Shown: positions 1 through 14,690, counted from the first letter of the stretch. The stretch is 64,000 nucleotides of DNA from Malurus cyaneus samueli (GCA_009741485.1 CM019216.1:27793741-27857740); one strand, 5' to 3'. Numbers and translations are program-made. Notes: generated by a model from the letters alone, not told the origin.

Positions 1-60
1 CTCAGCCTAACTAACAGGTTTTGTAAATTGATGTACTACAATTACTCATGAATGCCAGAA

Positions 61-112
61 AAGAGAACAAGGAAAGAAAAGGGAAGGGGAGGGAAGGGAA
101 AGCTAAAAGTTT
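61..112 (+). repeat. Purine-rich simple repeat (GGGAA)n
   Basis: Imperfect GGGAA and GGGGA units in about 50 bases of pure A/G sequence. No associated element is visible. Confidence 0.75.
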
Positions 113-3100
113 TAAGTCTTTTTAACATCCCACTAGAAGTAAAAACATTTGAAAGTAAAAGTAAGATCAGTTGAGCTTTCATATAATTACCAGATTGGGG
201 TGTTAGAAGAAGAATAGTTTATCCTTTGAATGATCTGAAGGAAGGAAAAAAACATGTTGTGCCATTTCACAGATGAAGAACAGAAACATGAAAGCTGAAA
301 CTCTTCCTGTCCCAATTTGAGCTTCCAACTGGGACAGCTGTGCTCCCTTTGGCATTTCTGGAGCAAAACAGGCACCTCAGAAAACAGTTTACTACAGCAG
401 CAATCACACCACCTACACGAAGATGCTCAACACTGACAACTCACTGTTTTCACCATCACACATAAGAATCCCAAAACCACAAATTGTCTCAAATCAGAAG
501 ACTTAAGAAAATGCTTTCAGGGTTTCTTCCATTTTCTGCAGCTGTTAGGTAGAGGTGGGTCACAGATTTTCATAACCATGAGACTCAAAAATATTTTTTT
601 CAATTGCAAGATTCTTGAGTAATCTGACAACTACTGATGTTAAGGTTTTCAAGAAAAAAATGATGCGCCTCTGACAAGCTTCAGACTAAAGATGGAGTGC
701 TGGCAACTTTCTATCTGCCCTCTCCAAATGATAGATTTGAAATGCCATTTTTCCAGCAGGGCTTCCCTTGCCTGACTGAAATGTTTCTGTTGTTGTTCCA
801 CGTAGCCAGCCTGACCGATGAAGTGGCAATGCATGGCTGGCCCGCTGCTATCAGATGCTCCCCCTGCCATGTGTCCCTGCCAAGGCTCCACACACAATTC
901 GCTCTATTGAAAAGCCAGCTCATTTCCACTTGCAGCCAGCTCTATTCATATTCCTCTCAGAGTTAGTGACAATAAATATTATAAAATCACACAAATCCAG
1001 ATGGCGTGGGTTGGAGCTGCCAGCTGTTCTACCACTTGTGAATTGCCTCTCTTGTCCCGCAGCTTGGCTTCCAGAGAAAGCATCTCATCAATTTCCTATG
1101 GTCTCACTGCATTTCTTTACAAGCCATCCCCACCCTGAGATATTTTCAACTTTTACTGTAGTTATATATAAAGGACAGAGAAGCAAAGCAAATTCGAGAC
1201 AGAAAAATCAAAGAATCCTTTATCTCAGAAATGGAGGATTATTTTTCAAATAATGACTTTAACCTCTCAACAGCATCTCAGTTTTCATTCATGAAAAGAG
1301 ACCACTTGGAGGGTTCAGCTGATTTTTCACTAATTCTCTTTCACAGGAGATTTACAGCTAAAAGAGAAGCAAAGGTTCTCTAATCTGGCCCATAGTTAAC
1401 ATTGCAAAATCAGGAGGAAAACGGTGCCAAATGAACACAGAAACTGAAATGCTGACATGACCTGTGTGAACAGCACAGTGTAAATCTTAAACATTGTGAC
1501 AATTACCTTGTTTTTCTGCTCTGCGTTTTTCCATGGGTTTTGACTCTTTGAGCCTGGAGCAGGCTTCAGTGCACTGAAGTTACCATCCAAATGATTACTG
1601 GGGTTGGGAGAAAGGCTCTAACACAGCTTTGGCTAACAGAGCTTCCACAAAAATAGATGTGAACATATGTGACTGGCAGCAGCCTCATCCTCATACTGGA
1701 CTGTCTTCTGAGACTTTTTGTTGAAAAGGAATGCAGACAAGAGTGAACAGGAGATGAGGGAAGTGGGACAAGCCCAAAGTCAAGCAGCAAGAACTAGAAA
1801 AGCCCAAAGTTTCCCAGCAAGAATAAGGAAAGAGAAAGCCTGAACCCAGAAGTGCAAGTAAACCCACTAAAGCCATGGGGCCACACGACCTGCTAGCAGG
1901 CTCTTGGGCTGTGGAGCCAGCAGGGAGCAGGTGCCAGTAGTGATGCAGATGCTCACAGCTGCTTCTGTGGCTGGTTCCATGGTTTGGGGCTGTGCTGGGA
2001 CGAGGGTGTCTGAGGAGGAAACTGTTCTCACGGGCTCTCCAGGCTGGTGTCTGAGACATCAGAGTGTTTTACCAGCAGCCTATCATTACATTTGCAGCAA
2101 AGACTGTCAGTTTCTCTGTTTAATCTCCTCTCTCTAGTCTACTCTCCAAATAAACAAAAACATACCAACAATGAAGAGGCAGACCCAGACAAGCCATGAG
2201 CCAAGCCATCCGGTTAGGTTCAGTCAGGAGCAGGGCTAGGTACAGGCAAAGCCAAGGAATCTGAGCTTAAACCCAGCTTCGGTGGAGGTCCCCAAGGAGA
2301 GGTTTTGTGGTTTTGTCCCACAGTTTTTTGTTTTGTTTTTTTTTTTGCAGCAGTGGGATCCCAGTTACAGGGCTGCACTGGATCAGGGCTACACCTGAAC
2401 ACAGAGAACCAAAACCCTCACGGAACACTGAAGAGACTGTTGGTGCATTCAGTGCCAAAAGAATGAAAGATCATAGGGACAGTCGTTCCATTAGGGTTTA
2501 AAAGTTTCCACCCATGAGGAAATCCTGTTTAAGGCTGGCTCAGGATTTTAAAATAAAGCTTTTAGTTCAGGTTACAGGAAGGTAAAATTAGATTTGTAGA
2601 TCCATAAATGCATCAGATACTGAATGCAACATAAACCACTTTTGAAACACTCATCATTTGTACTTATCTCCATGTCAGTGACAGCCAGTCAGTTCTGGAT
2701 GAGAAAGAGAGGAGGAGAGGGAGTGCCCACCTCTAGTCTGTAACAGCCCATCTCACAATGGCATGAAAGCTCCTCTTTTCATTCTCAAGCCATTACTTAA
2801 AAAATATCTTTGGATCAGAAACTCTCCAATCCCATATACTCCTTTCTGTGTCTGTTCTCTCAGCATCCCTCTGTGCAGAACCTGTAATGTTTCATTAATT
2901 CCCATATGCCTCCTGACTTAGGCATATAGATTTATGCTGGAATTTCACCATCAGAGATTGCCCACAAATGGGATGTGAGAAATGTCAGAAACATTTCTCT
3001 TAATAGACAAGACAATTTAGGGTTAAGCAACCACCAAACTGGAGACATCTGGTTACAAATTTCACATTTGATATTTTTAAAATTTTATATTTTAATTTTA

Positions 3101-6100
3101 TACCAAAGTATAATTATATATTCAGTCTGCAAAGTCTTATTTTTACCTTTGTTCTTAGTCTGCTTATACCAAAACACTGGCATTTGTGTAATTTCCCAAA
3201 TTATTTCTGAAAAAAGTGTATGATGATCCCTGGGATTTACTCAGGTGCCATCAGGAGAGTCGTCTCTGACACAGCTTTCATCCTACATCTAATTTCACCA
3301 AACAGGTCCCGGAAGAGCCAGATTCTCTCCAGCAAAGATCCTTGAACTACAGTGTGACTTTTATTAAATGAATTTATCATTCATCTGAGTTTATATGAAA
3401 AGATTTTTGCGAAGTTCTGTCCAAAGCCTGCCTTGAATTTACCTGGTAGGAGTCCTATTATCTCAGCAGCAGCACAGCAAATGAGTCAGCAGAGGATGTG
3501 CCACTGGGTGTGTTACTCAATCATTCCCATCTGCTGTGTTTGGGGACACATCCAAAGAGGCATCAGCCTTCCCAGTGGTGCCCCAGGGAGGCACTTACTC
3601 CAAGCGGGTGTGACTCAGCAGCATTTCTTAATTATCTGATGGTTGCAGGAGACTTCAAGATTGAAATGTTGTCAGCAGCATTTTATCCAAAGTGGTGAAA
3701 AGCTTCTCAAAAGCACTACTGGGACATATTCTTGTATTTTTATGGCACTGGGCCTCCATTACCATAAACAAACTCTGATACCTGAGTGTGGCCTTTTGGG
3801 AAATTTTGTATAAAGCTACAGGAAGGCACATGGCAACCTCCTACGCCTTTGTCCCTAAAAGAAACGCTGCTCCTCATGTAACTGGGCTGGGCTGGGCTCC
3901 TGCGTCCCAAGGGATTGTGGCCTTGAATAATTCTTCAGTGTGGGCAATGCTGCCCTGCTTGGCACAGGGTCACAGGTCTGTCACTGTTTCTCTGGGTGAA
4001 TGGAGCTTGACACCAGGTGTCTGCACCGTCTGAAGGTGGGAGAGCAGCAAAGGCCTTGAAAATATGAACAATGGTTGACAAAAAAGGTCCCAAAACATGG
4101 AAGAAAGCACGGATGGGCTAATATTTAAACAGGCCAGTGTGGAAAGCTGGGAAAAGACTGCCTCTGCTCTGGGAAAGGGAGCAGGAGCTGAGCAAGGAAA
4201 GAGCAGTAAGCAGCAGGTACCTGCTGCAGCCTGGAGAGCAGTGTCCCCTCCAGGAACAGGCAGTGTGTGGCCTTGGGGGGAGGTCAAGTGCTGGCAACTG
4301 CCTCGAAACTCAACCTTATAAAAGGATCGGCTTTGGGGAGGAGGAGGAGCAAACAGATGTTGACTGTTGATACAGCTTTCTCACTGAAGGGCTGGGTGTG
4401 ATCCCCTCCACAGCAGTGCCTGAGGCCATGCAGGACCATGGCCACCAGTGCCAGTCACACAGGGCACCTCCATGGGGTTGGGCACTCGCAGCTCCTGCCT
4501 GGGCAACATCCCTGGGAAGTGCCAGCTTTGGGATGGTGGTGACTGAGGAGAAGGAAGAAGCAAGCACCGGTGTGGGAGGTGTTGTTGATGTGTGCCAGCA
4601 TTACAAAGGAGGTTTTTACGATTTAAACTACCAAAAAAAAAGTGTCATTATCACTGTGTCCTTACCATAAAAAAGGCAGAAAATAGAAACATATTTTAAG
4701 TGAAGAGTTAAAATACAGTTTAATAAAAATCTTTTCAAATATGACTACGGACTGCTCCTGTAGATGCAGAGAAACCCTTCACAGCTTTCCGGAGAACCTG
4801 TTAACTATCAGCATTAGGTGCCTTGTAGTTTTGAACAATTCTGCTAAATTTCTGCATTTTCAGACAACTAAGTACTACAGTCTGCCTACAACAGACTGAG
4901 AGTCCCATGCAGGGCTAAAGATCCCACGTCCTAGTTCTGAGAAGTAATGCAATGCTCCAATTTCAACTGCTAGTTCGGAAGCTGAAAATTCAAAGCTTCC
5001 TTATGTAAGCTTTCAGAGGAAATTGGAGAACTGAAAATGTGAGGTTTTGGGGTTTTTGTTTTTTTTTTTCTATTCTGAAATTTGAAACAGCTGTCACAAA
5101 ATGTTTATAACCATACACAGTGCTCAATAAATGTCTAAACCTGGAAGGAACTATGCATGAATTATGTCTGATTTATACATTAAATAAAAATAGAAAGAAC
5201 CAATTGAATTTTAAACATGCTCCCCACATTCAAGAAGACTAGAAATTACAATGTCCATTTCCTGCAAAATGTATAACACATTGTAAATACAATACAAAAA
5301 GTATTTTTTAAAGCATTCTGCAAGTTTATCAGACAAGGTAAATACTTGAGCTTTCCTAACTTTCTTAAATTGGCTTTCCATAGTGAAAAAAAGTTCTATT
5401 TTTAACCTCACCTCATAAAGCACAGACCAAGATTAAACATAAAGAAAGATCTGAGCTGCCATTAATTGCTGCAAGTTACTACTCTTAGCTCAATAAACTC
5501 ACATGGCACATAACTCAGCCTTCAGGAATCAGACCCTGGGCTGAGGCAGCACAACCCCTCCCCAGCCCTGATCCTGACCAGATCCCAGGCCAGCTCTAAG
5601 GCCAAAATTCCAGCTCATCATCTTTTGGGGCAATGAAGAGTGTTTGATTACAGCACCTTTGGAGAGACAGGAGCAGGGCCATGTTATGACCCTGGCCCCA
5701 GATTGTCCTGGGCTGGCTGCCTGTGCCAGCCAGCAGTGCCAGCCTTCCAAGGTGCAGACAAAGCAGGGACACCAGTGTTTCTAAACACCCTACCTAGAGT
5801 TTCTAAACGCCCCCACCAAAGACACTCTTTAAAGAACAGCTTTCATAGGGCAGAAGCACCAGTTCCATTACAGGTACAAATGAGTCAATAAAGCCATATT
5901 AAAGTTTTGCCTACAACATGAGCAGCTCTGAAGACATGTGAAACTAACGTCTAAAAAGCAATGCCGTTATGTGTCTTTATTTAGTTGCAAAATACTTTGG
6001 TATTATACATACTTTTGCTGCTCTTTTGGAGGATTATTTTTAAAGTGTAGATCCTCTCCAGTCATACTTACTGATTTAACTTTGCAGGGATAATACTTGG

Positions 6101-7500
6101 CCTGATTAACCCCAGGGAATGAAGATATTTAATATTTTTTCTTCCAGTTTATTACCTAGCCCTGGTAAACAAAGTAAAATAAATCAATTGAAATGTAATT
6201 TTGAGAAGAGTATTCCCAGGTTTGGTTAGCTAAATCACATTTTTGCAATTAATGTAGCCTTTATAAATGTTTTAGACCTTGCTCAAGATCATCTGCATAT
6301 ATCAAAATGAAACATTCTCATCCCAGTTTTATGGCACAGCTTTGTTAGACAAATATTTCAGTGAAACAATTTCAAAACAAAACCTTGTGGTTTAGCTCCC
6401 TAAACAACAGAGGCAGTTGAGATTTATTTTGGCTCCCTCCACCACAGCTCTGTGCATAACCAAAGTGCTTCCCAACTCACCTTGCACAAACTGGTCCTTC
6501 CTTGTGTGCTCTCCCCTCCAGTGCAGAAGTGAGCTCTGTGTGTCCCCAGCACCCCAGCAGCTGACAATTTCCTAGATTTTACCCCCCAAAATAAAGCAAA
6601 GTAGGTGAATGCATGTGCTGAGAGATGGAGCTGGCAGGGGACAGAGTAGCTGGCTCCCCTCCTGAAGGCCCTGACAGCCGAGTGTCACTGTGACCCATGT
6701 GTGTGCCTGCCCTTGGGCTGGGGGAGGCAGTAGGCAAGGCACAGGGTGCTGGGCTCATCAGCCCCTTGCTACACCTCCTCCAGAAGCTTCATTTAACTAG
6801 GGCCAGCTAAATTTGGGGTATCAGTTTAGGCTCTTAGGAGCACCAGTAAAACTTTCCCCAAGCAGTTCTGGCAGCCATGAGAGCCTGAGCTGACACAGGA
6901 GCAGGTTCTTACTGCAGACACGCTCCAAGGCTGGCGTTGGAGGTGCATGAGGCAGCAGCACCAGTGAGTGTCTCCACAGAGCCCCGGCCCTTTTTGGGGC
7001 AGCTCATGCTCCCAGGGCAGAGGAGGGTGACTGCCTGACCCCAGACCTTGCCAAGGGGCAGGTGAGCCCCAGCAGCTGCTGCAGGGAGCTGTAACTGAGT
7101 TTCCTGGGGAGACCAACGCACTGACACATCATGTCACTGTTGAGGAGTTCACTGCCATCCCTGCAGGAGCTGCCAACATGGGAGCGGGATAACAGCCACC
7201 TTAACAGCGAGCTTGAGCTGAGACACACACCACACGGGAAGTCCTCCTTCAGTGGAAGAACCTGTTTCTCCTCTTTAAGAAGAAATGAGTGAGATTAGGA
7301 AACCCTTCCCAAACCTGCTGGGCCCTTTATAGAGCTTCATACATTTACAGTCCCACCATGTGAGAAACAGCTTACTACAAAACCAGAGCTGAAGCCATGC
7401 AATCCTACAGCTTCAGCACAGGACAAATACAACCAGCAGCTTAAATGTTCCCCTGCTACATTTAAGTAGCAGTAGCTGGGTTTTGGCACTGCTTCAGAGA
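113..7500. other. Intergenic sequence left of OGFRL1
   Basis: No gene or RNA could be supported. Sequence is AT-rich with patches of higher GC (1880-2060, 4100-4560, 5530-5760, 6600-7230) that yield open frames of 60-120 codons in several frames at once. None resembles a known protein, and no splice-flanked exon was recognised. The patches could be old, unrecognisable repeats. Confidence 0.6.
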
Positions 7501-10500
7501 GTTTATGCCTGCATGATCACAGTGGATATTTTACTCTTTAATGTTAACAGTGTTATTATAGTATACATTTTTCTGAAATAAAAAAAACAAACCATGGACT
7601 TTTCTAAAAGTTCACTCTGTGCCTTCCCTCATTCCTCTACTATCCATGGTCATTTTGCCACTGACGACAAAAAAAGGAGGACCAGAGCCTTTAATTCCCT
7701 ACTTTTAAGTGCTAATATATTTACAGAAGACTATACAAACAAGAGCCAAACAGCAGTTACACATTATTAGAGCTACACAATATTTGTATATGTTGCTAAA
7801 ACAATACTGCTAAATGAGGAAGCTTTATTAGTTCAGAGTTTTTGGCTGCTGTTATTAAAAATATATTTACCTGAAAGGAAATCCAAGTATTTCATTTTAC
7901 AAACGATTTAAAATATAGCAGTAAGCAACATAAACTATTGCTTTTTATGTTTATACAATTTCTTTTGGCATAACACTGCCATACAGTTGCAGAATTATAA
8001 AATTTCTCTTTATAGTGCATTACAAATCCAGAAACTGGTTACCACTCCTACCACATACATATGGTATTGGTACTACCAAACATGCACGGCATTCTGTAAT
8101 TAAACACTGCAAAGGAATACAGAGAAGAGAGCAGGACCATTCATAAAAACTGACATAGAGGTGTTACATTTTGCAAGTAAAAATTGTTGGACTTTGAGTT
8201 TTTTCTTTTTACTGCACTTTTTTCTTAGAATACATTTGAACAATGAAGTCAATGATATTTTCAAATTTTATCAGTGCAAAACTACACTTAATCATCTGCT
8301 GCAGAAATCAAACTGCATAAAGGGCAAACAACCATGGAATACATTAAAACACAGAAAAAAAGAGCAACTAATGAATTGCAAACATGCTTCAGCAGATCTA
8401 AAAAATATAAGTGCCATAACCTTTTTTACTGCAAAACAATAATTTTCACATGGTTAACCACAGTAGTAAGTACATTCAGTATATTTCACAATAAACTTTA
8501 GTTGATGAATACGCCACTGAACTTGTAAGCGTGGTTGAATTAAAGAGCCACGTTTCTAAGAAGAGACTTCTTTCAGAGAAATTTGCCAATTCTCACATTT
8601 TTTTCTTATAGCAAACAGCATAATGCTTTTGAAAATAAATACAGAGGTGATTACAAGTGTAAAGCCAGATGAGGTCTCTATTGAATTGATCTCTATAGCT
8701 TTTGAACTACATTTTTGGAGTCCATTATGTACGGCATGTAATAAAACTATTCTTCAAAGTAAATTCTTGCTTTCACCCAAAATTCTTAAGTAAGTGTATT
8801 TAAGAACAAGAGCTGTACACAACTTTCAGGAAAAGAAACAGTTCATAGGCAATACTGAGCACAAAGATATTACAGAGACACAACTTACACTCCCCTTGGA
8901 GAACTGCATCTAAGTATCTGTTAGCAGTGAGCCTGTGGTATTTTCCATAATGTGAATTGAGGGGGCTGTAAATGCTTAGGCCTTTGACCCATCCCTCATT
9001 TTTCAGATTCTGATGGCCACCAAAAAATAGCTTTTTAGCAGTTACTCCAATTACAGTTGCAACTGTGAATATGTATCAAAACAAATTACCAAAATGTGGA
9101 ATGATAACCACGGCTCTCAGCAAACACCAGAGAGAATTTCCATCTTGTACATGATCACAATGTTGCATTCACTGACTCATTGATGCTGGTTTCTCCAGAC
9201 AGAGGTACTTCACTCATATGTGGCCTAGGAATAGGTTTTCCATGTGACTGATTTTAGTTTTACACCAGCAAGAAAAAATACAACGCTGTTTTTTAGTTGG
9301 TATCTGACCTTTTTAACACTTAATCTACATTTTAAACACCAGTCTACAAAAGGATTTATGCATAAAAACATATTCAGAAGGAACAAGTAAGGTAGAACTT
9401 AGGACGAGTTTCTGCCGAAGCAGTCGCTTTCTGCCTAAAAACAGAAGAAACATGAGACATTTTCTACTTCAACAGGTATTTTGTCATTAGAATCTCCCAT
9501 GGCATTTAAAAACTGAATTGGAGTAGATTACTCTTCATCCTACAGTACTTTTACTATTCTGTTTAAATGCAGTAGCAATTCTTGAATAAACAGCTCTGAG
9601 ACAAATAAGAGATCGCTTTCTCCAAACAAAATATTATTAAAACATGGAACTCACAGCCACAAGGAATTGTGGTGGCCACTGCTGGAGGCAGGACAAAAGG
9701 CTAGAAAAACCTTTGGTTCTGATCCAAACTGGCAGTTCTGAGGACAATGTACATCATCAGCATGATATTGTTACACTTTTATTAACAGCAAAACTTACTT
9801 CACATACTTGCATCTTATTCATAAATACAGCTTTTGTCAAGGAAATGCAATAAGATATATTCCCTGCAAAAGTGTGGTGTAAAAAAATGTCACTTAACTA
9901 ATGTCACATATAATTTACTATAAATTGTGATCAGTACCATCACAATTGCAAGAAAAAAGGTGTAAAAAACCTGCCTCAATTAAACAGATATACATAAATT
10001 TTATTTAAAAACAAAAAAGAACGGTTTTCCACTTAAATCCAGTAAATGTCACTTGTCTTACCTTACTGGATCATCCATCAACATTATACAAAGCTCCTAA
10101 GGTCTGTAAACCTTCGGGTTATAGCACAGATATATGCAAGTGCAGATTATTAGAATTATCCTGGAATAGTTCAGGGAGGCTTACATGAAGGTTACTTAGG
10201 TTACATGAAATATTAACGCTGATTATACAAATACCTAATACATTAGAGGGCTGCAATCTCAGAGCAGGAAACTGAGGAGCTGACCCAAGCCAGGGAACAG
10301 CTCTCAGAGGATTATTGCACATATTTTTAGCATCCTTCAGGATTGTATTCGAGCAAAATGAACATGAAGAACTCAGACCTACTCCTAGGTACGTGCACAC
10401 ATGTAGCTGCTCTCCTCTGAATGGTCTGTGCTGCACACCTCATGTACCCAAGCTTTCAGTCTCTACACCAACACAAGTATCAGGTACAGAGGCACAGTGT

Positions 10501-13299
10501 GTCTGGCACAGTAGGGCACAGAGCTGTAACTAATCTTAAAGTGCTGCATTTTTGCATGATTTGTATGATCGCCTTCACTTGCATCTGTGTACTCAGTAAC
10601 ATTTTTTGCAAGTTGTACATTCATATCCCCTCATCATAAGATATTTAAAATCAAATTCACAGGTATGTGCATGTATACACTATTCCCAGTTAACAGTACC
10701 AGAGGCTACTGAGATGGAATTATTTGGAAAGAACCTTCATATGGGACGTTCTGTTCAATATATGAACATCTCAGATTCTAGTCAAACACTGGGCCAAAAT
10801 GCACTGTCATAGCCACTACACAGAAATCCCTGAATACTTAAGCATATAGCAAGGAAAAAAAAAAAATTAAGAGTGACCAAATGACCTGACTTCCTTTGCA
10901 TACCCTCAGTTCCTGAAGAAACCATTAAACAACTATGTACTGGCATTTATGAAAATACAATAATTTCAACATACAAATGCTGTATATATATACTGCAAAC
11001 CTGAAAACCAATACTTAGAAACTTCAAGGGGTGCTTCTGGTTGCTAAAGTCATGATTCTGTAATAAAAATGCATACAGTGCACCCACTTGATCCCTACAA
11101 ACATCAATGGGATGCTATGCTGTATGATTGTCCTGGAATAAATCCTTCTTTCCAGTACTTGCAAACTCAGAAGAAACAATTCCTCTATGAAAAGAATCAT
11201 AAAACGTCACATTTTGAATACAACAGAATTTCTTAAAGCTTAAGTGTCCCAAGGAAGTAATTATGTTGACAAAGCTGTAAAACAAGGATTACAGAGTGTA
11301 GAAGCCCACCTGACACACAAAGCCTCGCTTACATAGACCCCATAGTTCTTTGTAGGCAACATATATGCCCCTACTCTTCCAGGAAAACTGAGAGAAATAT
11401 ACTGAGTTGCAGATAAAAAAAAATTTTAAATTGCAGAGTTAATACAGATATAACTACCAAAGTTCTTGACAGTATTTTCAGATACCCTGGCCCCTTAGTG
11501 CAGACAGCTCTGCCAGATTAAAAGTATATTAATTATGAATGTTGAACCAGTAAGCATAAATAGGTGAGAGTTACGTCATGATAACAGAATAGTGTACTGC
11601 AGAGAAATCTTCTGGATGCACTTCCCTAGAACTTTGCTTAAAATCAGAGCAAACTTTTTTTTTGTTCAGTAGACAAAAGACCTCCTAAGGTCACTGATGT
11701 TCAATCAAATTACAGTATAAATACAGTAACACCTCCAGCATCCCTTATTTCACTTCAATACTCTGCATTTTTTGTGATGTGTTTAACATTAACACTAAAA
11801 TCCATAAATTGAAGGCTTTGTAATAGCTACTTATGCTATAGTTATGCTCCTTATACACCAGCCATCAATTTTCCCTATGCACTCAAGAAATAACCATGTA
11901 AAAACAACACTATGAAGGTTGCATGGTTAGGCACTGAAGATTGAAAAAGTCACAGGCAGAAAATGAAGTATCCCCCACTTTGCATATGTGGAGGGGCAGA
12001 GTCCTTTACTATACAGACCAGTTTTATCACAGCATTTCCTCCCCCTTCTGTTCTGAAGGTCAGAGGCAAACACAAACAAGGGGATCCCAGATCAAGTTCA
12101 GGGAACTGTAAAAGGCTTTTCAGGATCTTTTTAGCCTTAAAAATGCTGTGGCAGTAGGAGGAATGCTTTGGGGCATTAGACAGACTTAATGCCTACTTGA
12201 ATGATCTGGGTTACCCTAAACAAAAAATCCATGTGCATAAGTTCCTTTCCTCACAAGTCAGCACAGAAGGGGAAATACATCTTCCTTCTTCCCTTCATCT
12301 TTAGGAAGGAAAGAGCCTGATCTTTGTCTATAGGTACCAAGATCCCTAAGTGCCACTCTATTCAATCCCAAGAACCAGCGCTACCCGGGAAAAACAACGG
12401 ATGATGCATTGCCATGACAGGCATTAGCAAAACAGAATATAAGACATTTTGTCCATGCTCTGAAACCCCTGAAAACCTCATCACTTTGAGTTACAAGACT
12501 TGAATAAAGTCCTGTAGCATTGTGACATTCAGACTCCAGTCAGCCCCTTGCCTCATAACATTTAATTAGAAATACATTAAAGGCAGGGATAATATATTTT
12601 TAAATAAAAAACACATACAGAAGTTTTAGAGTATTTTAAGACTGTAGGAAGTGTGACTTGTGCCTGCATTATTTTTTAATACATATTTTGCAATACTAAC
12701 TTGCTGGGTACTATTTTGTTTGATTTGAATAGCAGGAAATCAGAAGAAGCTACTCAGGGAAAGCAGACAGTTCTTCAGCAGAAGCTGTGAAAGATCTTAA
12801 AAGGGAAATTCCTACTTGTTGGGCTCCAGCCAGGCCAACAGACTGGCCTGCCTCAAGTCTCTGCTGATTATCAAAATAACATAAAACTGTGAGAGACTTA
12901 CGACAGAGAGCAAAGAGAGGAAACAGATAGCTGGAAAGACGCATCAGGACTGCCTCTCTCTGAGACCAGCAACAGGAGTCTTGTATTGTGCAGACCCTAC
13001 CCAAAACTGGCCAAGAAACATCAGTGACCCAACTTAGCACGCCTGGTGACCTTTTCTCTGATGGCTTTGCTGATTAGGCACTGCTTTTCAGCTGCCCAGA
13101 AGCATTCCAGGTACTGAAGCAGCTTGGGGAGTTGCCTTATCACAGCTGAGCAACAGGGAGCTCTCAAACTGAGACCAAAATTGGCTGATTGAAGAGACCC
13201 CTCCCCCCAGATTAACTGCCACAAATGAGTCAAGAGAAGGGAGAATTTAACAGGGACTAAAAGAAGTCTAAAATGCAATTTCCCTTGTATCCAAAAGCT
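7500..13299. other. OGFRL1 3' flank, AT-rich and repeat-poor
   Basis: Nearly 6 kb without a recognised transposon, mostly AT-rich, lying directly downstream of OGFRL1. Such sequence is what a long 3' UTR often looks like, and several minus-strand AATAAA sites occur in it, but transcription cannot be shown. A GC-richer block at 12723-13320 interrupts it and may be an old insertion. Confidence 0.45.
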
Positions 13300-13930
13300 G
13301 TGGATACAGTTCCATTGTAAGTTTAAACTTTTATTCAATGTACAGTGATTTCCAGCTGTACAGGACATGATATACGATATCCATTGTTAAGTGCCTCCAA
13401 CAAAGATGCTAATCTAAGGTAAAAAATACTGTGCAAACACCGCTGTTAAACACGTACATAGTTCCTAAAAAAATAACCACTAGGGTAAAAACTGTGTTCT
13501 TGAAATAATTTATAGTAATTTTATAAATGGAAAGTGGAACTTAAAGCAAACTTAAAAAAAATGAAAAGAAACTTAAAAATTCTTATGTTCCAAGGCTTTT
13601 TGGTGTTACACTGGTTTTGTTTTTTTTTTTTAAGTATTGGTTGAATTTTTAAAAGTAGATAAGCTTTTCTGTGCAATCTGGCTGGAAAAGATAATCAACT
13701 TCTTAGCTTTCAATATGCACAATTGTTTCAAAGAGACACACCTGGCTGACTGTTGATAAACTGAGTTTGAAAAAAACAAAATTCATTAACCCAGCAGAAG
13801 CCTAATCTGATGCATTTGCAACAAGCACAGTCTCGTGAACTTGCACTAGATGGAAATTTCAACCAAAATGAAGGAGCAATGAATAATTTGCTTCATTCAA
13901 TGTGAAACAAAGATTTTTTAAATCTCAGAC
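13300..13930 (-). other. OGFRL1: OGFRL1 proximal 3' UTR with candidate polyadenylation signal
   Basis: Downstream of the stop, AT-rich sequence runs to a minus-strand AATAAA at 13335-13330. Cleavage some 10-30 bases further would give a 3' UTR near 0.6 kb. Other minus-strand AATAAA hexamers lie further out (for example near 10003, 9776 and 7824), so longer 3' UTR forms are possible. Which site is used cannot be told from sequence. Confidence 0.45.
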
Positions 13931-14690
13931 TCATGGTTTGAACTCATCCTTAGTTTTTGTGGTGGTGCCCCCTGAAAGCGTATCCTTATCAAGGTTATCT
14001 TGTAGATCTGCTGATGTGTCATCTGAAGAATTCTCAGTGTTACATAAATCTTTCTCTGTAATGCCTGTGTGATTTCCACAGTCATTGTTCAGATTTTCAT
14101 CATCTTTTTTGGAATGAGAAGCGTCCTCCTTTCTGTCTGAAGTATCATGAATTTCTTCTGATTTTGAAAGCTGGCCGGTATCAGTTTCACTGTTCTTTTC
14201 ACTGTTGTTCTGACTAACAGCATCACAGTTCACTTCTTGTTCATCCTGATCATTTTCTTCCTCATTTTTTGTGAATTCTACCTTTCTTTCTTCAGTTGTT
14301 TTACCAGCTGAGCTTCCAGTAGTCGATGTATTCTTAGGCTCTTTTGGTTTCTTATGCTTAGAAATATGACTATTGGGAATAGAAACTGGAGATGCTGGCT
14401 TTTTATTTGCTTTGCCTCCTTCTGTCTTCAGTTTTCTTGGGGGTCCCCAGATAAAATGCTCTGAGGGTGTATAATGTTGCTGGGCAAATCTCAGCAGTTT
14501 CCTCCTTTCTCTTCGGTCTCTAATAGTATAGACAAAATATTCTAGAGCACTTTGCTTAATGTTGGGAATGGTATCTTCCACAAGAGCTTCATGCAGAATA
14601 AATTTTACCAGGGGAGATTTGAAACTCTCATATCCAAGCTCACCAAGACTTTTCAGAATTCGAGTGATTCTCAAGTAGTTATGTTGAGAC
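13931..14690 (-). CDS. OGFRL1: OGFRL1 coding exon 7 (last)
   Basis: 760 coding bases, residues 234-486, TGA stop at 13933-13931. Acceptor TTTCAAAG followed by G completing the Glu codon, then [20 protein letters not shown]. The first part ends OGFr_N ([35 protein letters not shown]). The rest is a hydrophilic tail rich in Lys, Glu, Asp, Asn, Ser and Thr with no visible repeats, ending TKTKDEFKP. The tail is where birds and mammals would be expected to differ most. Confidence 0.95.
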
